Assembly (NCBI GenBank): GCA_946406115.1
Contig: OX291561.1
Coordinates: 5,634,273 to 5,698,272, forward strand
Source of the DNA: Apoda limacodes
Taxonomy: Eukaryota; Arthropoda; Insecta; Lepidoptera; Limacodidae
Direction of reading: 5' to 3'
Length of the DNA stretch: 64,000 bases
Below the pieces are notes generated by a model that was given only the letters and a program-made list of their open reading frames with translations, ran no database searches and was not told the origin of the DNA. Numbering within the stretch: position 1 is the first letter of the stretch; each line of letters opens with the position of its first letter. This document shows, one piece after another, positions 1 to 12,500 of this stretch. Position numbers and translations under genes: made by a program.

Positions 1-2700
1 TACTGTCATCTGCATAGCAATGTATGTTGTTGATGTCCAACATGTCATTGATATGCAGTAGAAACAGCGTAGGAGACAGCACAGAGCCTTGCGGGACACC
101 AGCATTAATGTCCATGCTATCAGAGCAACTACCGTCAACTACGGTTCGTATGCGTCTGCCGGACAAAAAGCTAGCCACCCATTTGCACAAACCCTCGGGC
201 ACTCCGTAAGATGGCAACTTCGATAGAAGACCGCGGTGCCAGACCCGATCGAACGCCTTCGCTATGTCCAGGCTACATGCCAATGCCTCCCCCTGACTCT
301 CAATGGCTAGTGCCCATCGGTGTGTGAGATACACTAGAAGCTCACCAGTCGAGCGACCGTAGCGAAAGTCATATTGACGGTCACTGACCAGATCGTGTAC
401 TTCTAGGTATCTTAGAAGCTGTGTGTTGATCACACGCTCCATCACCTTAGAGAGGAGAGAGGTAATAGCGATAGGCCTGTAATTCGATGGATCTGATCTA
501 TCGCCCTTTTTGGGCACCGGGTGCACATTCGCAGTCTTCCATGTAGACGGAAATTGCCTAGTGTGGTAGGAAAGCGCGAAGAGGCGCGTGAGTACAGGAC
601 ATAACTCAGGAGCACACTGCTTAAGCACCACTGCTGGTATACCGTCTGGCCCACTCGACTTATGAACGTCTAGAGAAAGCAACGCCCGCCTGACCTCCCG
701 CTGCGTTATGGAGATTTCCGGCATGGACTTACCGCACCACGGTATAGTAGGTGGTACAGCGCCTTCATCGCTCATATTCGAGTTCGAGGCAAAGATACTG
801 CCCAGTAGATCGGCTTTCTCTTTAGCACTATGGGCCAAGTCACCATCGGTCTTTCGCAGTGGTGGTAACGACGACTGGCAGAAGTTCCCTTCGGCAGCTT
901 TGGCAAGCGACCAGAAAGCACGACTCCCAGAAGGATAGTTCGCAAGTCGCCCACCTATTTTGCCGATGAATTGGAATTTTGCTCTGGCAGTTGCTTTCTT
1001 ACTGAACCTCGAGGCAGCATTTAATTTGCGTTTTAACTCAGAAATATTCGGATCCTTATTAAAACGAGCCGTGGTCCAAGCCTCATATGCATTTTGCTTA
1101 AGAATTTTAGCTTTTCTGCAAGACCTATTAAACCACGGTCGTTTTTTGACGCCGGCAGCTACTCGCGGGTTAGGAATATAGCATTCCATACCAGCAAGGA
1201 TTGTCTCAGTGACTGCGGGTGCGCAGACGTCAGGATCTTCTGAGTTAAAGCAGATCTGCCTCCACGGGTACGATGCGTAAAATTCACGCAATCCATCCCA
1301 GTCTGCCGACTTATAGTGCCACACACGACGCCAGTTAGTTGGCCCAGAAGGATCAGGTTGTGTGCATGACACTTGAGTCCGAACGAGACATTGGTCCGAG
1401 GAGCCAAGAGGCGCATCCACTGAGACGGAGTACCCGTCCGGACGAGTAGTCAGCAGAAGGTCCAGTAAGGAGCTCGTATGTTCCTCTATATCTGGTATTC
1501 TCGTTGGAGAAAGTACCAGCTGAGAGAATCCATAGGTCAGAGCAAATTCATGAGCAGATATCCCAGCATAGTTATTGGTTCGAGAACTGAGCCACTCGCG
1601 ATGGTGGGCGTTAAAGTCTCCCAAAATAACTAGTTCTGCTGTGGGATATTGCTCTAGAACTTTGTCAGTCGTCAAACTCAGGTGCGTGAAGAGTCGAGTT
1701 ACGTCCGTGTCACCGCTATGAGACCTGTATAGGCACGCATAGATACGAGTGTGGCCGCCGTAATCTACGCGCACCCACAATATCGACAGGTCCCTGTCTT
1801 CAAGGCTATGAAGGCGGCGACAGCAGATATCCTCCCGGACGAACATACATACACCGGCACGACTCATAAAATTGTGTTCGAGTTTGTAGCCGGGATAATG
1901 AACGTATGATGTGTCGGCCGGGCAGGATATCTGCGTCTCCGTTAGAAAAAGAATGGTCGGCTGCGCAGTTTCGAGATGGTGGTGGACTGCGTTAAGATTT
2001 GCGTGAATACCCCTGATGTTGCAAAAATCCACATTTTATGTGGATGGAGTAGCCGCTGTGCAAACTCTTTTCTTTTTCTGTCTTCTGGCCATAATATATA
2101 TAAAAAAAAAGTTACTAAGACTAAGGATGAGGATTCACTGCACAGACAGCATAGAGGACAAAGGGTGCGGTTCTAAGACTGCCGAAGCTCGCCACAGATG
2201 ATACGGTTGCTGGCACGGCGGGCGGAAGGGCCCCTGATCCCCCTCTGTTGTAGTAGCCGGGTCCACTCCGGTCTCCTTCTCCGGCACGACTACCACTTCA
2301 GATACTTTACACAGGCTGGCGAATCAGCCTCCCAGGGCGGAGATTAAGTGATCCCTGGGTTCGGGATCCCGTTCAACCTGCGGGCGGCCAGCGGTCAGCC
2401 GTTTCATCAGGTCTCCCTGACCGCCGAACCAGCACGCCGCGTCTACGCCGAGTATGACAGCAACAAGCACCGCCGGTCCTCCGCTGTCCGCGCAGCGAAT
2501 CCTCAAAGAGCTCTGGCAACCTTACTCACCGCCAGGAACACAACACTACTCAATGTTAGTGTTATTATGGCCGCGGTTTTCTGTAAGGTGGAGGTACTTC
2601 CCCAGTTCGGGCCGCTCATTCGAGCAAGTACTCGCTATGCCCTGCTTAGTTGTTCGGGTGGCTTATTCGAGCGAGTACTTGCAGTGCCCTACCTCTCTTA
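1..2700 (-). mobile_element. Non-LTR retrotransposon family A, copy 1 (CR1/Jockey-like), cut by window edge
   Basis: Reads on the minus strand from a 5' end at 2700 (same end as the copy ending at 37256) through a 5' UTR of about 660 bp into endonuclease and reverse transcriptase. It is cut at position 1 just after the YADD catalytic box. The 5' UTR carries two related units near 2620-2690 (TTCGAGCAAGTACTCGC / TTCGAGCGAGTACTTGC), perhaps promoter monomers. The element lies in the intron below dynein exon 51. Clade is a guess from RT wording; an RT tree would settle it. Confidence 0.93.
2..2035 (-). CDS. Endonuclease-reverse transcriptase ORF of retrotransposon family A (partial)
   Basis: An unbroken frame of 678 codons; the upstream in-frame stop is at 2036-2038. 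In order: AP-endonuclease-like block with RAGVCMFVREDI and the catalytic LVILGDFNAHHREW; a middle spacer; then reverse transcriptase boxes [61 protein letters not shown] and CYADDS at the window edge. The endonuclease would nick the target and the RT would copy the element RNA there. The true start is unclear: the first in-frame ATG opens MSRAGVCM near 1860, after endonuclease-like sequence, so the frame may be entered from another start. No frameshift or stop is seen, which suggests a recent insertion. Confidence 0.9.
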
Positions 2701-2815
2701 ATGTAATCTTAAGTAAAGACAAGGATGACGCGATATGTAATTAAGCATGCATGAGTAACTCTGTTGATGTTTTCATTGGTTTTCCAAGAAATAAATATGG
2801 ATACTTTCTGTTTTA

Positions 2816-3094
2816 GTGCTATCAAAAAATGATTTTGATAAAGGTTTAAAAAAATATTACGACTGGGTTTTACCGAATTTAATAGTAGCAAGTATAGAAC
2901 TTGCAGTAATACTATTATCTATAATTATATATTACATATTATGTGACATATCTATAGAGTTAAAAAAATACTATTTAAATAAATTTATTTTATTAGCAAC
3001 CTACATAACATTCAAAACACCAGGTAATTCAAATTTTATTGTATTTTACATGAATAACCCATTTTATGATAATATAACGGCTTGTCAATTCTAA
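2816..3094 (+). other. Orphan 92-codon ORF, very AT-rich
   Basis: Open frame with two hydrophobic stretches (ASIELAVILLSIIIYYILC and NKFILLATYITF). No family recognised. It ends inside a fold-back repeat, so it may be chance or a decayed element. Confidence 0.25.
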
Positions 3095-3160
3095 CTTTAA
3101 CTATAACCAGTCATTTTCAGCTGGTAATTGTTAAAGTTAAAGTTATGACGGAATTGTCAG
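3082..3160. repeat. Small fold-back repeat
   Basis: Left arm TTGTCAATTCTAACTTTAAC pairs, imperfectly, with the right arm ending GTTATGACGGAATTGTCAG. It looks like the remains of a MITE. Confidence 0.6.
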
Positions 3161-3375
3161 ATGGTGCACTACATTTTTTGCTTAACCGAGTATTTAACGA
3201 GCCGTCAGCCTTTTGTTATAATTAAAGTTGTATGGTACAACCCACCTTAACCGTTTACCGTGAACAGTATTCAGTAATTAGTAGGTACTTTTCTAATATA
3301 TATTTAATTAGAGTATATAATTATAATATCATATAATTGTATTCAGTACTGTATGTCTTAATCTAAAGGACTCAC

Positions 3376-3506
3376 ACAGTGGCTTCAAAGAAGGGTATGC
3401 CTTTGCGCTCCACATGGCTGGCACGTTATTCTTTGCGAGACTGTTTGCCATATTCTCCAGCGCTTCTGACATTACAACCAAGCCCGTCAAGGCCTTTAAC
3501 AGATCT
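3376..3506 (-). CDS. DNAH1: Dynein exon 51: last exon visible
   Basis: Encodes [20 protein letters not shown], then NNVPAMW and YPSLKPL. Donor placed at T|gtgagt; the alternative 2 bp earlier (gtgtga) cannot be excluded. Residues 2438-2482. The last coding exons must lie below position 1. Confidence 0.92.
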
Positions 3507-6500
3507 CTGTGAGGAATAGTCGTTATGATATTAAGAGTCCAGGGTGCTTATTAAAAATACTGCATAATATAAAGTTAAGACAATTAAAAATAACAAGTAG
3601 AGCCCAAAAAGATCAGATTTAAACATTTTTACTGTACCAAACCATCCTCACACCATAGAACTTAAATGGTAAGGTGCTTCCGCCTACGAAATATTAGGTT
3701 GTAAATTATTCTCCCTACCAAGGTTAAGGACTACATACGGGGTTCTTCAAGAAATAGGTTATTAGATTTCGTCGCCGACGCACGAATGATGGTCCTTGTG
3801 TTGCAAGCGTCCATAGGCTGCGCTGACCGCTCACCGTCAGGCGGACCGTTAGTTTGTTTGCCACCTTTGTGGTATAAAAATCCAATGAGTACTACAGCTA
3901 AATTATTAACTACCCCATACCTAAATACAAGTAGTATAAAGGTATGGGTATCTTTAATAATTATGATATTTTATAAGTTTGGCGTCGGGGTCCAACCATT
4001 TTATGGGCCTTAGCAGTGATCCAACATAATTTTCGTTAGGCCCTACCCAAAACGCGTCCTCATTCAACACCCGTGGACCAATTGATTTCTAAAGATTATA
4101 TACGGCACGAAGGCTAATATAACATCTTCTCAACTAACCTGAGAGAGTTGTTGATTACGTTGAGTAGTTTGTTGTATCGTAAGGCCTCCTGAGCAAGCAC
4201 CGTGTTCAGCGACTCTTTGTACGACACAGGATATCTGACAACAATTTCATAACATCACGGTCTACTATCGATAGCAATTGATTTATTGATTCAAATAACG
4301 GATCTAGAGGTTTCAAGGTTATATGATGCGCATGTACACTGAGTCACACAAGTGTTTAAAATTTATTTCATATTTATATAAACAAAAACCGTTTTTAAAC
4401 ACATTTTTTTTCTCAACTGCACTTCACACGTTGAAAAAAGTTAGCGTTCACTTGGAAATCTTAAGATATTTATAGATTATGAAAAAATATATATGAAAGC
4501 ATTTAAATACGTACCATATGTTTTAATGACATATTTCTAAACACAAAAAAAATGCTTAAAAATAAAATTAAAAAAATTTTTGCATCGAAAGTATAATTTC
4601 AGTTTTGCTAAGTGAACGCAAACTTTTTGTGATGTGTAAATAACCAAAAAGGTTTCAAATTAAGTTAGGCTCGTTTAAAGTCCATTACACATGGTACTGG
4701 TAATGTACTTGAAATTGATTACTATTGGAGGTCCGTGCTTGTCCACAATTAACTTGACCTCATACACAAAACTCTACAAAGGCGCTTAGCGGGCTATGGA
4801 AAGGTTTGCTCTAAACGTTTATGTGATACGATCCCATATTAGGAAATACATACTTAGAAGAAGGGTGACAACCGGCTAAGCTAGAGTGACAATGGGCAAC
4901 TACATAGCACGAAAAACTGTTAAAAGATGGGAACGAAAGGCAGTGAAGTGGAACGCGATTCGGAAAACGCAGCTTCGGCTACTTACTGGTTGAATAGATT
5001 TAAAAATGTAGGTAAGGTCCCGCAGTGAACATCGTACAGTTGAGAAATGATGAAACAAATTAAGAAAAGCATTCCATAGCACTCTACTAATAATTAAACT
5101 CAGAAGAAAAACGTGGCCCATTTTTTTAAAAAAAAGAAACAGTACAAAAACTTATAAAACATACGTGGTCGAAATGTGCTTAAGGTCCAGCGGCGACGGC
5201 AAGACCTCCAAGATGTCTTTGGCAGCTTGCTCAGTCATCTCCTCGGGGGTCAATCCCCCTTCGCCAGCCATCTCTTTAGGTTGTAAGTCCTTAAGAGTGT
5301 CTGCAAACAAAGAAATAAAGAAATAGTAACTATTGAAGATTGTTTTTTTTTTTAAAGAAAACTGCAGATGGTAACTTCATATATGTCCCATAAGTCGTAC
5401 GTCATCAGCATTAGATCGACAGCCGTTATACGCCCCACTGCAAGGTCACAGGCCTAATGCGTATTGGCGGAAGTTGCCGAACTAGTGGCCACTCGAGATG
5501 TTAGTGTCTACATGTAAAATCTCCGCATCTCCCATTTCATGTAAAAAACCATGACATTGTCTTATTTGCATGACAGACATGTTATGATAAATTAAATAAT
5601 GCCGTTTCGAATTTAACGGTTTTGGTTTTACGCAAATAATTTGTTACATAATGAGAATAAAACCAAATGTGTTAAATTTACATTTTAATACCAAATGTTA
5701 GTCAGATCCAGACATGTATTAATATTCTTGGCATAACGCTGGAATCCAAACTTTAATGGTTTCCTCATGTTCATAACCTAGCGAAAAAACCTGGCTCTGC
5801 TGACCGATGTGAACACTGCAAAATTAGTATATTTAAGCTATTTCCATAGTTTAATGACATATGGTATTTTATTTTGCCGTAACGCTGCTGGTGTTAAATA
5901 CAATATTTGTGTTAAAAAAACTTTTTTCAATTCGAGTTAATTACAAATTAGGATCTAGGATATCTCTGAGGGATAGGTTTAGGGAAGTAAATATTTTAAC
6001 TTTAGTGTCGCATACAAGTTTAGTTTTAGCAAAAAAAAATTACGTTCATAAAGTAAATACTAGAAGTAAATATAAGCTGTTTGTGCATAATACACGTGTA
6101 CACAAAATAAGTAAATCTCTTATGGGGTTATTTATACACTTTTACAACAAAGTTATTAATAATATTGAAAAGTTATCAATAAGTAAATTTAAATCTTTTA
6201 TCAATCAAACAACACAAGTAAGTGAAGATGCTCAATTACAAGACGCATAGGTAAACTGAATTAAAATAGAAATAATATAAAATTGTACGGCTTAAATTTT
6301 TTATTTAAACCATTGATTGTATCTGTATTTTTTTTCAAATAGTAACTATCGAGTTTCTTGCCTAATTCTTCTCGGTAGAAATCAACATTGTGAACCAGAT
6401 TTCAAAAAATAGTATTTCATAACATTGACGATTCAAAAGTGTTTGTAAAAACCTTATTTAAATAAAGAATTTGACTTACAAGCCGCCGGTAAGGCCTTCG

Positions 6501-9500
6501 ACTTGGCTTAACGACTGCTGTTGTAACTTCAAAACACGAAGGAGCTAGCTTCAAATATATCTTGCTACAACGAACTCTCTTACTATAAACAAGAAGTTAC
6601 CGTAGACCACGGCATCTACTAGGATTTCTAAATCCTAGTAGATGCCGTGGGCTAAAGCTAGCATCTATGTATAATATATTGTTACATAGTTACTGACTGA
6701 GATTGTTGTTAGTCTCCGACATTGCGTAACTGATGTTGGCGTTCCCGTGGAGCCCAAACAGCGCTGGGTCGTCATTCAGCGGGAGTGTGCGAATGTACTT
6801 GGCATAGTCCTCGATATTTGAAGCGGCAGGTTGCTGTCATACATGCAAATAAATTTAATGGTTATATAATCATACAAATTCAGCTGATACGTGTAACAGA
6901 CAGATGATCTATTTTTGCACAGTATTAATACGTAATATGTATTTGTGCGTATTACGTATGCTGCGTGGTTTTTTCTGCATAGTATATAGCCTATAAGAAT
7001 ACGTCTGTAGTTAGCATTAAAAATTACGTATTTAACCTGCCTAGATTTTAATGATAAAGGTACTAATAATCAATAAAAAAGAAACAAATTTATACTCAAA
7101 TAAATGTTGTTTAAAATATATGCTTACATATTGTACCTATATGAATAATGACCTATGTGTATGTAATATATATGTATAGATATATATTTATATGTATGTA
7201 TGTATGTTATATGAATGTGTATATTTAAACATCCTAATCTCTTACGGCTTTTGTAGCTTAGTGTAGGTTCAATTTAAACAAAACAAAGGTTTTTCTCTTA
7301 CTATTGCCTACATAGCAAAGATTCAATGCACTGCCAATTTAGCCTATGGTTAGCTGGTAGATAATGCCATTTGGTATTAAGGTCGCCATTGTATAGTTTT
7401 GTTTCTGTAGAAAAAATAAATCAACAAATATGTTTATTAGTACTTAAAACATAAGTTATTAATTTTGTTTCTGCAGAAAAAATAAATATGTAAATTAGTA
7501 CTTAAAACATTAGGTATTAAGCTAATTGTTTTGCCTATCTAATATCATATATGTATATCTTATACACGCGAGTGATCTGATGTTACAAGAGTCCATAGGC
7601 TACGGTGACCGCTTACCATCAGGCGGACCGTAAGCTTGATTGCCACTTTAGTGGTATTAAAAGTTTGAAGCTTCATTATTATCTCACTATCCACTATTAA
7701 ACATCCATTGATTAAATTATCTTGTTAAGGTATGTAATTTTATTAGCTCGTCATTTAATAAATCTGCCAACGGAGATGTTAAGTATTTGTTTTTTACTGA
7801 ATTGTATTTTTTCAGCTGAAAGCTTGGAGTTAACATGGTATGCTTTTAGGTGTACATGTTGAGGTTATTAAGTATTTTTATATCTATAATTCTACTGTAC
7901 GTGTGTCTGTCACTGTACTCCTCTTAAACGGCTGGACCGATTTGAATGATATTTTTATGTGTTTGGGTGACGCCCTGGACGGTTGAGATTCATAAATCAG
8001 CCCGTCAGATGGCGCTGCAGTCGGTATCATGCAGGACAACGTCTGCCCGGTTAGCTATGTGTGATATATATTTCCACAGTTCGTCACCTGTTTGTAAGCT
8101 CCAGAATCGTCAAACACGTATTTCTCGGTCAGCACCGACGTGGTGTAGTAATCTGCAAGTAAGAAGAGCAAACACCGGCGGTCCCAGTCGTCCGTCACTC
8201 TACCGCCGTAGTTTATATGACCCGCTGTGTACGTCAACATCTGATCAAAACAAATACCTATATATATGTAGAGTACACGCCACAAATATTAGGGTCCGTG
8301 AATTCATTTATTGCCGTCTCGCCCTTAAATGCACGGGTCGCAGCTAACTTCACTATTGTTAACACCGCACGCTACATCGTGTTATCATCGCTGCAAGGAT
8401 ACAACACAAATTGCATCTATAAATGCATTTGTATAATTCATTATGTTTCGCAATATAACACGTTAATATTCACATAATAAAAACTATTTTCCTCATAGGG
8501 ACTAGTTTAGATTTAAGAAAATGTAATAACAATAAGTGTAAAATTGTATTAAGTTAGGTAAAAGTAGAGTAGGTTTGTTTCATTTCCCCTCTTTACTATT
8601 TTTGGATATCAAAAATGATATTGTGTGAGTACCGACATGTTGTCGACTTTGTACGTACGACTATCCCCAAAAAAGCGGGAAATTTAGTTTAATGTATGTA
8701 TGTAAAACATATTCCATTTGTTACAAATAGGGATACAAAAGAGATGGGTATATGGGTAAAAAAAGGAAAGACTGTCTGAAACTTTACCTGGCTAGGGTCA
8801 TTAAGTCCTTAGGCTATGCCTAAAATAAGTATCACAGGTTGAATGCAAACCTTTGCCCCTATACATAGGTATCTACACCGTTACAGTAAGTAATATGGTT
8901 AAGGCGCAAAACACATGTAAACTTATGAAACGCAATAGCTTATAACTCAGCAACCGGGTTACATAAGATAAATATAAATATATCACTAGATACCTCTCAT
9001 AGGCATCTATCGAGATAAATAGGTTTCATACAGGTAACTTTAAGCCCTGAAGTACAGGAGCATAAGGAAAATCCTGAAAACTTGTATCACACATTTTTTC
9101 ATGATTTAACATACTGACAGACACCAAAAATACTGAAAGGTATGTCCGAATTTTAGGTCTATTTTTTGACATATCACACCAAGTCTGTAGTCATCTAGTG
9201 TAGGCAGAAAGCCCTGAGAGCTAAAATTCCAGCTCTTCTCTCACTACGGCCTAACCGTAGACGATGGAACATCCCACGATACGTCGTTGGAACCGCCTCT
9301 GAAAGATCTATCTTAGGACACCGTTAAATCGTCATTATAGCTTCTACCGTTTGGCTATAAAACCTAAAAATGTAAAACAGCGTTATTTTATAGTCAAGCC
9401 GCAAATCGTGTGACTGTGATGGCAATAGCCGATAGAGACCCCAACTGTCAGTAGCGATTTATAGCTAGGTAGATATACCTACACTTTCGATATATGTCTA

Positions 9501-12500
9501 TATCGACTACTATATGTTGTCTTTCACTAAGTTTTTGTGTGGGCTAGATTTTCAGTCACCACAGTAAGTACAATAAGTTAAGTACTAAATCTAGAAGGTT
9601 CTATGGAACAACCTCTACCTCTGATGGGGTTTTTATTTTTATTATAAATATAGAACAAATTTTGTATTTGTATTCAGTCAATCAAGATGCTTCAAGAAGT
9701 ATCCATCAGATACTAATATATAATGTTCAAAGTGAAATATTTGTAAATATGTGTTAGAATTAAGTTAGAAGCATAAGTTAAATAAAAAATAAAATCGGTC
9801 TGTTTTGTGCATATAATCGTTTTCCTTATATCTCAAGCGCCTCAGATGAAACTCTTGTCACGGGCAAAACCTTGTGCCACAGATTTCGAAGGGTCTGTCC
9901 GCACAACTATGATAGGTAATTATTAAATTAATTGTGTGTGTGTGTGTGTGTGTGTGTGTGATACATGATATATTTAGTAAATTTAAAAAAAAGGAGGGAT
10001 TGATGCAGAGTGGCAAATTATTATTGATTTTTGTTAAGGCCTGATCCATAAAATTAGGTATTCGGCTTGGGACGTTCAGCTAGCATATTATATATCCCCA
10101 TAATATTAAAAAAGGGAATCTAGTGGCCAAAAAAAAAGAAATTATCAAAAAAAAACATCTTTGCATAGAAAGATGCAGCTTCTCAGCAGTTTCACGTCCC
10201 TACAAGAGACACGCTGGCCCAGTGCGGTTTGGTGGACATTTTAAATTATTGGCCACTCCTTAGCCCAAAAGGCCTCTAATTACTCTATGTAATATGAAAA
10301 CAGTATAGGGATTAAAGAATGTAAAGCTTCTTACCCTAAGAGGCACTTCATTGTACTCTGTTATGAACATGTGAAGCTGCGAGATGCAGATGCGAAGGTC
10401 TCCGTCGGTGAATTCGTACGGGATATTGAACCCGAGAGGACCGAATTTACGCCGCTCCAGCACAACGCCGTGGAATAAACACAGCGAGAACAGTAGCCAC
10501 TGGTAAACAAATCAAGTGTTAACTATAGAAATTAACGACTGCTGTCGTATGGTAGCAACTAGGACCGGCAGCTTAACGTGCCCTTCAAAACACGAAGGAA
10601 CTAGCTTCAAATATAGAATTCAAAGCTATAAAGAACTTCCTAACTATAAACAAGATGTTACCGTAGTAATCCTACGCCGATAGCAAAGTTTAGCGCGGGC
10701 GAAGCCGCGGGCAAAAGCTAGTGTCTATGTATAATATATTGTTACATAGACTACCTCGTAGCCTTGTTAGTAGTGTGGCCGACTGCTAAGCAGAGGGTGT
10801 GGGTTCAATTCCCGCACTGAAAAAACATCCATGTGATAAAACATTTGTGTTCGTCTTGAGTCTGGGTGTATTTATGCATATGTATTTACAAAAAAAAAAG
10901 TAATATTTATGTATTTTTATTCGTTGTCTGGTATGAGTATCCATTAAACAAGCTTTGCTTACTTTGGGACCATAAGACGCTGTGTTTGATGTCCAAAAAT
11001 ATTTATAAAAAAAAATATATAAATTTGACTTATTTGATTTGACAGTTTTATAACCGGAAAACACTTAACTTTTCATTTGCAACGAACATAGCTGACTTAT
11101 CTGTCACAATGTTTATACATTTAAAATAGTTTTTAAATAGGTTAAATAGCGATAAGGTAGTTGAAAATTGGTTTAGTAGTTGTAAATTATAGTTTTATCA
11201 TTATCAGCCTAAGACGTCCCCATTCTTGGAGCACGACCTACCCTTACCGAGGGTGATTAGGGCCATAGTCCACACGCGGTCCCAGGGCGGATTGTGAACT
11301 TCACATACAGTTTTTTTTTGACGTATGCAGTTTTCCTCACGATGTTTTTCTTCACCGTTAAGCCAATGGTGTGAATAATCAATGTACTTGAGAAATTAAG
11401 ACTGATTGGTACACGCTAGTAGGGTAACAAGGTGAAATCTTTGGTAAAATCGAAATTCCTCTGCCACCACCACCGACTCATTTTAGTTTTATAGTAGTTG
11501 TAAATTGTATTTATCTAAGAATTTATTTAGTAGATTACACTACATTTCTTCTTCTATTTTCTATCATTGTCTAAAAACACAAAAATAATAGCTCCAAAAA
11601 ATACTTCACAAATGACGACAGTAGACAAGATAATACAAATCGACATGGTTAATGAACTATCTACTGGTTTTGGTTTGTATTGTGGTAGCATTTTGTTAAT
11701 TGAGTATGAATCAATAAAGGTTTTCATTTATGACATACATTAAACAATTAGATTTAAATGTCTAAGCAATTATTTTTGTTTGGTGTAGCAATTGGGTAAG
11801 AATATTTTATTATACCTAACTTACCCCATCTACATTTATAATCCGGTATATGTAAATAGGTATTTTCTATGTACGGATAGGTACCAGGCAGTTACAGTTT
11901 ACAAAAATACTATATATAGTCCACAAAAATTTGTTCCTAGTATAGTACGTAAATATAAACAAAACATTGCCTAAAACCATCTGGAATAAAGTGGCTTTTC
12001 GACGGTAGAAAAAATATTAAATTTGTACTAAATATTCAAGAGTTTAACCCGCACGTAGCTAATGAGTTACCGATTAACATAAAAAAAGACTAATCCTAAC
12101 ACAGAGACACACTAACACTAACTTTTGATAACTTTTTTAATGTATACATAAAAATGTTTGAAATTATATGCATAGGTTATGGAATATTTCAATTCAAGAG
12201 TTTTCCCAGTTCGATGTCTTTTTCAGACCGACGTTTACCAACTTCAAAAAAAAGGGTGTTCTCAATTCAGTTGAATTTTATAGTTTACTTACTAAATAAA
12301 AGTGTGTATGGACGCTAAGTAGGAAGAATTTCGTTCAATGACCGGTCACTATTTGTCTCTGTTGCGCGCGCATAATTTTTCTCCTCTATGACAGAGGTCA
12401 TCGCATCTGTGCGAGTGCGATTGCAAATAATTATGCGCGTGCAACAGAGACAAATAGTGACCGGTCATTGAACGAAATTCTCCCTGCTTAGCGTCCGTGC

